A DNA stretch of 64,000 bases from Clostridiales bacterium (lineage in GTDB: Bacteria > Bacillota > Clostridia > Christensenellales > JAISNN01). Below are positions 35,864 through 45,423 of this stretch, piece by piece. The position numbers and the translations under genes were made by a program. The stretch lies in contig JAISNN010000088.1 in assembly GCA_031276195.1 (NCBI GenBank), positions 1 through 64,000 of the forward strand. Direction: 5' to 3'. Position 1 is the first letter of the stretch. Each line of letters starts with the position of its first letter. The notes beneath the pieces are model-generated. The model was not told the DNA's origin, made no database searches, and saw only the letters and a list, made by a program, of their open reading frames with translations.

Positions 35864-36077
35864 TGCTCATTTCGGGAGATGAAAAAACCTTTCGCGGGAG
35901 TTTCGGCTTTTTGTTTAGGAGAATTTTTGTCGTATTCATTTTTTTACGTACGTGAATTTTTGTTCGCTAATTTTGGTGATAAAGAAAAATTTTTGTTTGA
36001 CTTGCGTTAAGTTGTTTGCGTTTATTCCGTGCCGCCGCGTTTTGGGAAAAAGCCGGGAAATTTTCGGCCGGCAAGTG

Positions 36078-36086
36078 TGGTATACT
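36078..36086 (+). promoter_or_regulatory. Possible extended -10 promoter for the surface protein gene
   Basis: TGGTATACT: TG one base before TATACT (36081-36086). The -35 region is poor. Confidence 0.35.
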
Positions 36087-36477
36087 GGTAGACGTTGCCA
36101 AATTGAAATTGACACTATTTACAAAACGCAAAACAATACGATAATAAAAAGATAAAAAAACGTTAAAGCAAGCTGGAAAAACAAAACGCGGAAGTGAAAG
36201 GCGGAAAATACCGAATAAGACGATAAAAAGGATAAAAAATACGGTAAAACAAGACGGAAAAATAAAACGCGAAAGTGAAAAGGCAAAAAACGCCGAATAA
36301 GACGGCAAAAACGAAATACGTAATAAGACGATAAAAAAATATAAAAAAGGCGAAACGGCGTGAAATAATACGGAAAAACGTATATCGGAACGGCGAAAAA
36401 CGCCGAATAATAGGGCAAAAAACGCCGTAAAAAGCGAAAAATATAAAAACATTAAACCATATCGGAGAGTACATTTT

Positions 36478-39400
36478 ATGAAAAACTTTGTTGCAAAAAC
36501 CCGGACGCGCCTAATCAAATACATAACCGTCATAGCGGCGATAGTCCTGACGGGCGGGCTCGGCTCGCTCTTTACCGCCGGGCAATTAAGCGGAGAGGGT
36601 AAGTTTATCGGCGGTTCGGCGCGTGAAAATACCGTTTCGGCGGCTAAGGTTAACGTGGACGTTCCGACGTTCAGGATCGATAATATCGAAGGAACGGGCG
36701 CGAATTTGAGAATCGGCGTTACATTGGTAAAGGTAACGCTCAAGATGAACGCCGATTCCGAAGACTACGCCGACGGGGAAATCACCGCAATCAAAGATTC
36801 GCAAGAAACGATAGCCAACGTTTCCCATACCGGTCTTTGGACCGCGTTTGCCGCGAAGTTGGGTTACGTTAAAGACGTCGGGGCGTTTTGGGAGGACGAG
36901 AAGCCCACGGGGATTATGTTCGGAGACGGTACGACGCCTCTTTCGATTCCCGAATGGGGCAAGAAAGTTCCGTTTTTTACGATGAACCCGAAAAATAAAA
37001 AGGACGTGATAATTTTCGGTCAAGCCGCTGCCGCTTCCGCGGATAATAACTTGGAAACCGAACCGCTGATCTATTATGATCCCGTATCCGCGGCTGGTTT
37101 GGCGGATCTGTATATCTCGAAATCGGTTAAACTGACAAGCCGCCTTACCTCCGTATTGAAGATCGGCGGGACGGGCGTCGGAAAGATATGTATCAACGGT
37201 GAATTGAAAAAAATCGAAGACGCTCCGAAGAACGTTAATCCCGTCGTCGAAGTCGCGACCTCCGCGTCTATGACGCAATTTTCTTGCGGCGCGAAAATCG
37301 AAAACCAAGGGAGCGGCTACGGCGTATCCTTTACGGGAAAGTTTCGCGGCTCCGCTCCGACGTTTACGGGGAGTATAATCACGGGAATAGAGGGGGAAGA
37401 GACCGGCGACGCGGGGCTTTATTTCGGCGCGGAATGCCGCTTTACCGAAGCCTATTTAAACGCGGCGGTAATTAAAAATATCGGCGTTAAAAAAGAGGCT
37501 TACGCCGCCGAGTTTAACGGACGTCCGAAGGTAACCGTGGGGAACGGCTCGCTTATCGAAAGCGGCACTGCGGTAACGTTAAAGATCAATCTCGACTCTA
37601 CTCCCTCTCTGTTGAACTTCAAAGAGGAACTTATAGTCAAAGGAAAGTCGCGGATCGTAAATACGAACGAGTCGGACGGCAAGGCGTTGCTGGTCGACAA
37701 GGGGCGCGTTCATATACAAAACGAAGGGACGACGGTCGAAAGCCGCGGCGAAAAAAGCAATACCATATATCTCAAAAACCAAGCCGAAAACGTCGCTATT
37801 TTGCAGGTTAAGGTGTCGGACGGCGCGCTCGTAAAGGGGAAGGGTACGGTCGTCTATGCCGATACTGAAAAATTAGGCGCGGGCTCGGGCGGCACGATCG
37901 GAGAGGAATGCGACAACGGGGTCGCGGTCGGAAGCGGCGGCAGAATCGAAACGGAGGGAAACGGCGCGGACAACGCGGCGGTTTTTCTAAAAAACGGGGC
38001 GGCGGCGCGCATTATCGACGGAAGCGTCGTGTCGAAAGGCGTAAGTTCTTGTATCAGAATGGAAAATAATAATTCCGCGTCGAAGATTGTAGGCGGCAAG
38101 TCCGAAATCGTCAACGAATATACGGGGGATTCCGCCGCGAATTATATGATTTATATAAAGGAAAGCCCCGATTTGATCCTCAATATCGAGGGAGCAAGCG
38201 TCGTATCCAAAGCCAAAGACGGAGGCGGAATCTATCTGGACGGCGCGGCTCTGTCGATCGTCGCGGAAGCGAGACTTAATGCGAATATAGGCAAATATCC
38301 CGCCGTATATCTGAAAAATAACGCGCGTATCCTTGTCAAAAACGGGCATATAACGGGTATAGTTCAGTCCGGCGCGGACGCGGATTTGCGCGGAGTTATC
38401 GTCAACGATTCGGAGAGAAAAGGTACGGCGGACGATAAGGACGGCGCGGTATTTATAACGGACGGCGGAAAGGTGAGCGCGGAAACCGCGGAAGGCGCGT
38501 CGCTTTTTGTTCCCGCGGTCTATTCGACGGACGGAACGGTGCTGATTTTGAACGGGGACGCCGATAACGGCATAACCGTAACGGCAAAAACTAACGCGGA
38601 TAAGATGTATAAAGGAACTATAATGCTCGACGGCGAAAACGCAAGCCTCTATATCGAAACGAAACAAACGTCTTCCGCGGTCGTTTCGGAGGGAACGGGT
38701 CCGTTGATTTATAACAAAAGAGGGAACGCCGCCGATTACGGCGGAGTTTACGGTAACGCGGTCGGCATAAAAAGCGGAATCGTGGGATCGGGTACGGACG
38801 GAGAGAGGGTAACGATCGAAACCGTGTGCGGAGGCGTATACGTCGCGCCGGGCGCGTCCGTCGGCGGTTATTGCGGCAAGAACGCGGAAAAGGGCATAAT
38901 ATTCGCATACGGCAGTTCCGAGATCATAGTCGAAGGTACGGTCAAGTCCGAAAAGGATTACGACGACGGCGCAAACGCGGTTTATCTCTCCGCGGGTACG
39001 CGCCTGCATTTGAAGGGCGCGGGTACGGCGAAAATTCAAGGAGCGATAAATATCGCGGAGGACGGCGGCGCGTCCAACAGAACTATGTCCGCGGATTTCA
39101 AACCCTCGGAGAGCGGAGGTAAATTGACTTTCGCCGTGAGGGATCGGGACGCGCGCGGCAAGTTTATTCTGTTTTACGCCCCGGCGAATCAAAGTTTGAG
39201 TACGGATCATTTCGCCGCTTATAAAATCACAAAAAAAGACAAGATGAAACTCGACGTAAAAAGCGTGCCGAACGGGGACGAAACGGGCAAAAACGACATT
39301 GCGGTAGATATAGAAACGGAGGAAATTAAAATCGAAAAGATCGTTATTTCATCCAAAACATACGACAAAAGCGACGACGTTCTCGATACGCAGACGGTGA

Positions 39401-42123
39401 GCGTAACTTTCAAAAAAGCGGGCGGCGACGGCGCGGAAGTTACGGTTTCGTTTAAGATAATTTCCTTTAAATATGCAAGCGCGAACGCGGGAAAAGACAT
39501 AGAGGTTTCGGGGACGGTCGAATTGAGCGACGAGGATAAAGATTTTTATCATTTTGCCGTCGATAATGAAAAAGTGCAGTCGATCGATATAACCGCGAAG
39601 GCGGAAATCACCCCGAAAGAGTTGACGCTGACGGGCGTAACCGCGTCCGATAAGGTGTACGACGGAACGGCGGAAGTAACGACGCTGACGGGAGGAACGA
39701 TAGAGGGGGTCTTGGACGGCGATACGGTGGACTTTGAATTGTCGGACGGAACGACGGAAAATCGAAAGACGGGAGAGAATAAAAAGGTAACGTATAAGGC
39801 GGTATTGAGCGGAGAGGACGCCGGAAATTATACGGTAAAAAACCAAAACGAAGTCAAGATCAATATCACCGCAAAAGAAGTAGATATAACGGGATTGTAC
39901 GCCGATAATATGACGTATAACGGAAGTACGGAAGTTAAAATCTTAACCGATAAGGTAAAAATCTCGGGATTAGAAACGGTCGATAACGGAAAGGTAAGCG
40001 TCGAAGTAAAGAACGCAAAAGTTTCAAATAAGAACGTCGGAGACGGGAAAGCCGTAACGTATACGGTCAATTTGACGGGGGACGAAGCGGAGAACTACAA
40101 GATTAAAAACCAAAACGAAGTCAAGATCAATATCACAGCAAAAGAAGTAGATATAACGGGATTGTATGCCGATAATATGACGTACAACGGAAGTACGGAA
40201 GTTAAGATCTTGACCGATAAAGTAAAAATCTCGGGCTTGGAAACGGTCGATAACGGAAAGGTAACGATCGAAGTAAAGAACGCGAAAGTTTCAAATAAGA
40301 ACGTCGGAGACGGAAAGGTCGTAACGTATGCCGTTAGTTTGACGGGGGACGAAGCGGAGAATTACAAGATTAAAAACCAAAACGAAGTCAAGATCAATAT
40401 CACAAAAAAAGAATTGACGATAGCGGGAATCAAGGCGGTTGACAGAACCTATAACGGCGAAAAAACGGTCGCTTTGGATCTTAGCGGAATGGAGGTAAAA
40501 GGGCTTATCGAGGGCGACGAGGTTACGGTTTCGGCGGATACGTTCGGGTACGTTGAAAGCGCGGAGGTCGGGAGCGGCAAAAAAGTTGCGGTCGGATACG
40601 AAGTTTCGGGCGCGGACAAGGAAAACTACACCTTTGCCGATATCGGTTACGTGACGGTGAATATCACCGCCGCCCCCGCCGAACCGGAAAACCCCGAAAA
40701 TCCCGAAAACCCCGAAAATCCGGAAAATCCCGAAAATCCTGAAAACCCCGAAAATCCCGAAAATCCCGAAAACCCGGAAAATCCCGAAAAAACGATCGAC
40801 GGAACTAAGGAAGCCGAAATCGACGAATTTTTGAAAAAATACGGCGGCAATACGGCGGAATTGGTTTACGACGCGAAAGACCATGCGAACGATCTTAACG
40901 GTAATTTGACCGAAATCAAAAAGATTGAGGGAATCGCGGACGCGGAGTTAGTCATAGAGCAAGGCGGCGCGGTTGTAAGCGCGATCAAAAACGCGGGAAC
41001 GTATACCCTGACCTTGACGATAAAGACAATTACGGGCGAAAAATCGGGCTGGACTTTCAATGACAAAACGACGGAAAAGGCGGTAACTTGGACGGTTCGG
41101 ATCAAAAAAGCGGCGGTAACCGTAACGGTCGAAGCCGATAACAGAGAGTACGACGGAACGAATACGGTGAAAATTCATATCGATAAAGATAAGATTTCGG
41201 GAATACTCGGAAGCGACGATTTGACTATCACCGCGGAAACGGGAACAACGGCGGACGCGGGCGTGGGTAAGGACAAGCCGTTCACGCCGAACGCGGTCAT
41301 AACGGGAGCGGACAAAGACAATTATGAAATAGTCTTTAAAGGCGCGACGGTTACGATCAAGGCGACGAATACGGAAAATCCGCAGCCCGGCGAAAAACCG
41401 TATGTCATCGGCGGAGAGGTGATCGAAGCCGGGATCGAAGCCGCCGAAACGGAAAACGCTCTCAAAGCGGATTACGACGGAGCGGCGCATACGGACGAAG
41501 CGTTGGAGGGCTTACTCGGCGGATTGAAAGGTATCGGCGGAATCGCGGATGCGGTTGTCAAGGGCTACAAAAAAGCGGACGGAAACGCGGTTGACGCGAT
41601 GAAAGACGCGGGAACTTACACCGTCGAGATCGAATTGACCGCCGACGAAAAAGCGGAAGCGCCCGCGTATGCTTGGGCGTTTGCGGACGGCGAAAAGACT
41701 TATACCGTATATGTAACCTATACGATCGGCAAGATTAAGTTGACGGTGAAGGGTATAACGGCGGTTGACAGAGTGTACGACGGGACGATGAAGGTTGATT
41801 TGAACACGGACGGAATGACGATCGAAGGGTGGGCGACGGATGACGACGAAGCAAAATTCACCCTTATGATCGCGCCGAAAGGAACGGTCGGCAGCGCGGA
41901 CGCGGGAACGGACAAAACCGTTACGTTAGACATAAGCGGAACCGCGCTCGGAAACTACGTCGTCGAGTATGCCCCCGTTACGGTAAACATTCTTGCCGCG
42001 CCCGAAGAAGAAGGGCTTGGCTCTCTATGGAGTTTATTCCTGCTCGCATCGTTTACGGGTTTTGCCGTGTATTGCTTGTTTGCGTATATCGCCCAAAAGA
42101 GAGAGGTGAAGAGAAGAAGGTAA
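36478..42123 (+). CDS. Giant surface protein with beta-helix-like, YDG/MBG-type and proline-rich repeats
   Basis: 1881 residues. An N-terminal signal or membrane segment (about 14-35) opens the protein. Residues ~50-900 are Gly/Ser/Thr/Val-rich with many short strands (KVSAETAEG, GAVFITDGGKV), suggestive of a right-handed beta-helix. From ~955 come several YDG-type modules (KVYDGTAEVTTLTGG, MTYNGSTEV, TYNGEKTV), two of them an almost exact 89-residue duplication. An (E/P)-N-P-E-N repeat hinge lies at ~1401-1437, followed by three more MBG/YDG-like modules. A C-terminal membrane segment (~1845-1868) and KREVKRRR anchor it; there is no LPXTG. An adhesin-like role is inferred. GGAGAG precedes ATG 36478. 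Confidence 0.85.
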   Translation: MKNFVAKTRTRLIKYITVIAAIVLTGGLGSLFTAGQLSGEGKFIGGSARENTVSAAKVNVDVPTFRIDNIEGTGANLRIGVTLVKVTLKMNADSEDYADGEITAIKDSQETIANVSHTGLWTAFAAKLGYVKDVGAFWEDEKPTGIMFGDGTTPLSIPEWGKKVPFFTMNPKNKKDVIIFGQAAAASADNNLETEPLIYYDPVSAAGLADLYISKSVKLTSRLTSVLKIGGTGVGKICINGELKKIEDAPKNVNPVVEVATSASMTQFSCGAKIENQGSGYGVSFTGKFRGSAPTFTGSIITGIEGEETGDAGLYFGAECRFTEAYLNAAVIKNIGVKKEAYAAEFNGRPKVTVGNGSLIESGTAVTLKINLDSTPSLLNFKEELIVKGKSRIVNTNESDGKALLVDKGRVHIQNEGTTVESRGEKSNTIYLKNQAENVAILQVKVSDGALVKGKGTVVYADTEKLGAGSGGTIGEECDNGVAVGSGGRIETEGNGADNAAVFLKNGAAARIIDGSVVSKGVSSCIRMENNNSASKIVGGKSEIVNEYTGDSAANYMIYIKESPDLILNIEGASVVSKAKDGGGIYLDGAALSIVAEARLNANIGKYPAVYLKNNARILVKNGHITGIVQSGADADLRGVIVNDSERKGTADDKDGAVFITDGGKVSAETAEGASLFVPAVYSTDGTVLILNGDADNGITVTAKTNADKMYKGTIMLDGENASLYIETKQTSSAVVSEGTGPLIYNKRGNAADYGGVYGNAVGIKSGIVGSGTDGERVTIETVCGGVYVAPGASVGGYCGKNAEKGIIFAYGSSEIIVEGTVKSEKDYDDGANAVYLSAGTRLHLKGAGTAKIQGAINIAEDGGASNRTMSADFKPSESGGKLTFAVRDRDARGKFILFYAPANQSLSTDHFAAYKITKKDKMKLDVKSVPNGDETGKNDIAVDIETEEIKIEKIVISSKTYDKSDDVLDTQTVSVTFKKAGGDGAEVTVSFKIISFKYASANAGKDIEVSGTVELSDEDKDFYHFAVDNEKVQSIDITAKAEITPKELTLTGVTASDKVYDGTAEVTTLTGGTIEGVLDGDTVDFELSDGTTENRKTGENKKVTYKAVLSGEDAGNYTVKNQNEVKINITAKEVDITGLYADNMTYNGSTEVKILTDKVKISGLETVDNGKVSVEVKNAKVSNKNVGDGKAVTYTVNLTGDEAENYKIKNQNEVKINITAKEVDITGLYADNMTYNGSTEVKILTDKVKISGLETVDNGKVTIEVKNAKVSNKNVGDGKVVTYAVSLTGDEAENYKIKNQNEVKINITKKELTIAGIKAVDRTYNGEKTVALDLSGMEVKGLIEGDEVTVSADTFGYVESAEVGSGKKVAVGYEVSGADKENYTFADIGYVTVNITAAPAEPENPENPENPENPENPENPENPENPENPENPENPEKTIDGTKEAEIDEFLKKYGGNTAELVYDAKDHANDLNGNLTEIKKIEGIADAELVIEQGGAVVSAIKNAGTYTLTLTIKTITGEKSGWTFNDKTTEKAVTWTVRIKKAAVTVTVEADNREYDGTNTVKIHIDKDKISGILGSDDLTITAETGTTADAGVGKDKPFTPNAVITGADKDNYEIVFKGATVTIKATNTENPQPGEKPYVIGGEVIEAGIEAAETENALKADYDGAAHTDEALEGLLGGLKGIGGIADAVVKGYKKADGNAVDAMKDAGTYTVEIELTADEKAEAPAYAWAFADGEKTYTVYVTYTIGKIKLTVKGITAVDRVYDGTMKVDLNTDGMTIEGWATDDDEAKFTLMIAPKGTVGSADAGTDKTVTLDISGTALGNYVVEYAPVTVNILAAPEEEGLGSLWSLFLLASFTGFAVYCLFAYIAQKREVKRRR
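39841..40374 (+). repeat. 267-bp tandem duplication in the surface protein gene
   Basis: AACCAAAACGAAGTCAAGAT occurs at 39841, 40108 and 40375: two 267-bp units (89 codons each) of near-identical sequence encoding consecutive YDG-like modules. Confidence 0.95.
40681..40790 (+). repeat. ENP repeat hinge
   Basis: About a dozen 9-bp units (GAAAATCCC type) encode ENPENPENP. Synonymous third-base variation among units suggests it is not a recent expansion. Confidence 0.9.
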
Positions 42124-42137
42124 AATGGAATAAAGAT

Positions 42138-42171
42138 AAAGCGTTCGGTATTTTTATCGAACGCTTTAATC
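42138..42171 (+). terminator. Terminator after the surface protein gene
   Basis: Perfect stem AAAGCGTTCG / CGAACGCTTT around a 10-base loop, followed by AATCTTTAATTT. Confidence 0.8.
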
Positions 42172-42387
42172 TTTAATTTGAGCCGTTTACCGTTTTGCGT
42201 TATGCCGTATTATTATATTTATATCGCATTTTCATTATGTTGTGTTGTATCGCATTGCGTTTAATATCGCATCGCCTTCTACCGTATCGCGTTATACCGC
42301 ATTTTACAATCATACGCTTGATTAAAAAGTCTAACCGCTGTATTTTCGTAAATTTATACGCTTTTTGATAAATAACTATATTTTATT

Positions 42388-42415
42388 TTGTCTTTTTAAA
42401 AAAATGTGATATACT
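42388..42415 (+). promoter_or_regulatory. Possible promoter upstream of coaX
   Basis: TTGTCT (42388-42393), 16-bp spacer, TATACT (42410-42415). It would give a leader of about 325 nt made of repeats. Confidence 0.4.
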
Positions 42416-42745
42416 GTATGAGATATAAACGACTTGCGTATATAAAATAAAGAAAAGCCGTACGCGAAGCGAAGAAAAGGATATACGAACATAAAGAAAA
42501 AGGTATACAAATATAAAGAAAACGAATACGCAAAATAAAGAAAAAGGTATATAAAATAAAGAAAAAGATACGCAAAATAAATAACTTGCGTATACAAAGT
42601 AAAAAAAAACTATATTCGGAATAAAAAAATTGCGTATGCGAAATGAAAAAAAGCGGTATGCGGAATATTAAATTATCGTCCGTTTAAACGGTTGATTTTT
42701 ACGCGTGAACGCCGATTGAAATGCGGTGGGAGGGTTTTGTTTTTT

Positions 42746-43528
42746 ATGATTTTGGTTATGGATATAGGCAACACGAATGTCAAGTTCGGTTTGTTCGACG
42801 GCGCGGTTTTGAAACAGAGTTGGAGAATTTCCGCATCGAAGTCCAGAACGGCGGACGAATTGGGGGTCGTAATCGGGAATCTTTTCGCGACCGCGGGACT
42901 GTCGTATAAGGACGTTCACGGCGTCATTATGGCGTCCGTTCAGCCCGCGCTGAACTATACCGTCGAGCATGCGTGCGAATATTATATCGGGAAAAAACCG
43001 ATTATCGTCAATTCGGATATCTTAACGGATATGAAATTTATGTACACAAATCCCGAAGAGTTGGGCGCGGACAGAATCGTGAACGCCGTCGCGGCATACG
43101 GCGAATACGGCGGTCCTTGCATCATCGTAGACTGCGGAACGGCAACCACTTTCAGCGCGGTCAACGCGGACGGCGCGTTTTTGGGCGGCGCGATCGCCCC
43201 GGGAATCAAAGCGAGCGCGGACGCTCTGACCGAAGCCGCGTCGAAACTCCCAAAAATCGAACTAAACAAGCCGAAAAATATAATCGGAAAATCGACGATT
43301 AGCAATATGCAGTCGGGAATCATAAACGGCTTTACGGGGCTTGTGAATTATATTTTGATCAAAATGAAAAAAGAAGACGAACTCTCGGGCGCGAAAGTTA
43401 TCGCGACGGGCGGACTGAGCGAACTGATCGACTTCGACGAGGGCTTAAACGTCATAAAAGACCGCGCGCTTTCCATCAAGGGATTAAAACTGATATACGA
43501 CAAAAATTACGATAAATATACCCGTTAA
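42746..43528 (+). CDS. coaX: Type III pantothenate kinase
   Basis: 260 residues, normal length. Phosphorylates pantothenate as the first step of coenzyme A synthesis. The ASKHA-fold motifs are DIGNTNVKFGLF (phosphate loop, residues 5-16), EELGADRIVNAVAAY (about 98-112) and IVDCGTATTFSAV (about 120-132). ATG 42746 (MILVMDIGNTN) is chosen over an in-frame ATG 18 codons upstream because it matches the family start; a GGTGGGAGGG lies 12 bases before it. No other CoA gene is adjacent. Confidence 0.94.
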   Translation: MILVMDIGNTNVKFGLFDGAVLKQSWRISASKSRTADELGVVIGNLFATAGLSYKDVHGVIMASVQPALNYTVEHACEYYIGKKPIIVNSDILTDMKFMYTNPEELGADRIVNAVAAYGEYGGPCIIVDCGTATTFSAVNADGAFLGGAIAPGIKASADALTEAASKLPKIELNKPKNIIGKSTISNMQSGIINGFTGLVNYILIKMKKEDELSGAKVIATGGLSELIDFDEGLNVIKDRALSIKGLKLIYDKNYDKYTR

Positions 43529-43869
43529 ACTTACGGTAAAAAACGGCTAAAAACACGCGGTATAGAAGCGCGGAAAATTGATACGAAAAAACTAATAAAT
43601 TTGCATATAAAAGCAGGTAAAACGAGATAAAAAAACGATTAAAAACACGCGGTACTGTACCGCGGAAAAACGAGATAAAAAACGGGTAAAATCAACCGTT
43701 AAAAACGCGGAAAAAACGCGGAAAAATAATGCAGAAAAGCGTGAAAAATAATACCGAAAAAATATAAAAAATAATGCGGAAAAACATAGAAAAATAATGC
43801 GGAAAAGTAAAAGAAATATATATTAAAAACGCTTGAAATTAAGATAAAAAAATAAGGAGAAACTGTTTT
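43529..43869 (+). repeat. Repeat leader with two palindromes upstream of hom
   Basis: Palindrome copies at 43556-43573 (CGCGGTATAGAAGCGCGG) and 43648-43665 (CGCGGTACTGTACCGCGG), 92 bp apart, each preceded by TAAAAACA. From 43700, purine-rich repeats of AATAATGCGGAAAAACATAG lead to hom. I looked for a T-box or riboswitch and saw neither. Confidence 0.75.
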
Positions 43870-45150
43870 ATGAATAAGGTCGGAGTCGCCTTGCTGGGGC
43901 TTGGAGTCGTCGGGAGCGGAACGTATAAAATTCTCGTCGAGCAGCGCGAAAAAATCAAGAAAATCTACGGCGTAGATTTGGAAGTTTTGCACATTTTGGA
44001 GCGGGACAAGAGCAAAGCCGCCGCTCTCGGAATCGATCCCGATATCGTTTCGACGGACGTCGAAAACGTCCTGAATAATCCCGATATAAAGATTGCCGCG
44101 GAGTTTTTCGGCGGCACGGAACCCGCGAAAACCTTTCTTGTCAAGTGCCTTTTGAAGGGCAAGAGCGTCGTTACGTCAAATAAGGAATTGGTTTGTAAAC
44201 ACTTCGCCGAATTGGAAGCCGCGGCGGCAAAAGGGAAAGCGGGTCTGTATTTCGAGGCGAGTTGCGTGGGCGGCGTTCCCGTGATACGGACGCTCACCGA
44301 CGCTATGCAGGCGAACGACATCAAGGAAATTAAGGGCATCATAAACGGCACGACAAACTATATTTTGTCGAGTATGGCGAACGACGGAACGGACTATAAG
44401 GACGCGCTCCTTTCCGCGCAGAGGCTTGGATATGCCGAAGCCGATCCTACCGCGGACACGGAGGGCTACGACGCGTCGTATAAACTGAGCATTTTGTCGT
44501 CCTTGGCATACAATAAGCACGTTCCTCTCGACAAAATTTTCCGCGAGGGAATCAATAATATCACCGCGGAGGATATAAATTTCGGCAAGGAATTTGGTAT
44601 GACCTTGAAACTTCTCGGAATCAGCAAAAATATAGACGGAAAAATCGAGGCGCGCGTCCATCCCGCGTTTATCGACAACAATCACCCTTTGGCGAGCGTG
44701 AAGGGTTCGTTTAACGCCGTTCATTTGGTCGGGAACAACGTCGGCGACGTTATGCTGTACGGACGCGGCGCGGGCGACCTTCCGACGGGCAGCGCGATTG
44801 TCAGCGATATCGTTTTCGCGGCGGCGCAAACCAAACACAGACGCTACGCCTTTGTTTCGGAACGCGTCAAGCCCGCCGATTTTATAAGCGACTTTTTGTC
44901 GGAATATTATATCAGAATGAAGGTGAGCGACAAGGCGGGGACGCTCTCGAAAATCTCGGGCGTTTTCGGGAAATTCGGCGTTTCCATAACTACGGTATTG
45001 CAAAAGCCGCCGACGGACGACAGCGGAATCGTTTCGATTATCTTTATCACGCATTTGACGCGCGAAGGGGCGATCTCGAAGGCTATCGGCGCGATCAAAG
45101 AACTTGAAAACGTCGCGGAAATCTCGAACGTCATACGCGTGGAAAAATAG
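43870..45150 (+). CDS. hom: Homoserine dehydrogenase with ACT domain
   Basis: 426 residues. Reduces aspartate semialdehyde to homoserine for Thr and Met synthesis. The NAD(P)-binding GLGVVGSGTYKIL (residues 10-22), the KGKSVVTSNKELV region, GIINGTTNYILS (about 156-167) and the YAEADPTADTEGYDASYKL substrate segment (about 189-207) are all intact. A C-terminal ACT domain (about 347-426; RMKVSDKAGTLSKISGVFGK) suggests feedback control by an amino acid. AAGGAGAAA precedes ATG 43870. thrB, thrC and asd are not nearby. Tail echo follows. Confidence 0.95.
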   Translation: MNKVGVALLGLGVVGSGTYKILVEQREKIKKIYGVDLEVLHILERDKSKAAALGIDPDIVSTDVENVLNNPDIKIAAEFFGGTEPAKTFLVKCLLKGKSVVTSNKELVCKHFAELEAAAAKGKAGLYFEASCVGGVPVIRTLTDAMQANDIKEIKGIINGTTNYILSSMANDGTDYKDALLSAQRLGYAEADPTADTEGYDASYKLSILSSLAYNKHVPLDKIFREGINNITAEDINFGKEFGMTLKLLGISKNIDGKIEARVHPAFIDNNHPLASVKGSFNAVHLVGNNVGDVMLYGRGAGDLPTGSAIVSDIVFAAAQTKHRRYAFVSERVKPADFISDFLSEYYIRMKVSDKAGTLSKISGVFGKFGVSITTVLQKPPTDDSGIVSIIFITHLTREGAISKAIGAIKELENVAEISNVIRVEK

Positions 45151-45183
45151 GATTTAAGGAAACTTTCGCGGGAAAATAAATTC

Positions 45184-45242
45184 GGCGCGATCAAAGAACT
45201 TGAAAACGCCGCGGGAAAGCAAGATTTAAGGGAAATTTTTTA
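45184..45242 (+). repeat. Echo of the hom 3' end
   Basis: GGCGCGATCAAAGAACTTGA and following bases repeat the hom segment at 45088 (offset 96), with loss of about 30 bp, ending GATTTAAGGGAAA as after the true stop. Confidence 0.85.
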
Positions 45243-45297
45243 AGAAATAAAAATATGGAAAAAACCGATATAAAAAAGTAAATTTATTCATTTTAAA

Positions 45298-45315
45298 CGC
45301 GGTATAGTGCCGCGG
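45298..45315. repeat. Dispersed palindrome between hom and adh
   Basis: CGCGGTATAGTGCCGCGG, one base off a perfect copy of the consensus. Confidence 0.85.
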
Positions 45316-45352
45316 AATATTAAGTCTTTCGTATATGGAAAAAATAGATATA

Positions 45353-45396
45353 AAAAAGGGGGCCGCGCCGCGTTTTAGGCGGCGCGGCTCCTTGAA
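45353..45396 (-). terminator. Terminator of the iron alcohol dehydrogenase gene
   Basis: GC-rich stem GGAGCCGCGCCGCC / GCGGCGCGGCCCCC around TAAAAC, followed on the - strand by T5-6. Confidence 0.8.
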
Positions 45397-45423
45397 ATAT
45401 TAAACGTTTTAAATTAAAAAAAA

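Larger units (their letters stand above)
35699..36477. other. 779-bp gene-free region with two terminators and a repeat leader
   Basis: Contains terminators at 35766-35808 and 35827-35863, the motif GCATAGTATTC at 35813, a possible extended -10 promoter at 36078-36086, and from about 36130 to 36440 a purine-rich leader of ~60-bp degenerate units (ACGGAAAAATAAAACGCGAA type). No gene. Confidence 0.65.
42124..42745. other. Gene-free region before coaX
   Basis: Terminator at 42138-42171; a block of degenerate TATCGCATT/CCGTAT repeats at 42180-42310; possible promoter at 42388-42415; purine-rich leader repeats of AATAAAGAAAAAGGTATA type at 42430-42660. Confidence 0.6.

Noticed and set aside
36061-36110. 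tRNA-like sequence near GTGGTATACTGGTAGACG
   Set aside because: No cloverleaf can be folded; better explained as an extended -10 promoter.
37987-39210. 407-codon antisense frame inside the surface protein gene
   Set aside because: Shadow of a GC-rich codon-biased gene; Arg/Phe-rich product, no start signal.
43529-43869. T-box or amino-acid riboswitch before hom
   Set aside because: No T-box consensus, specifier stem or terminator/antiterminator pair; the region is palindrome-bearing repeats.
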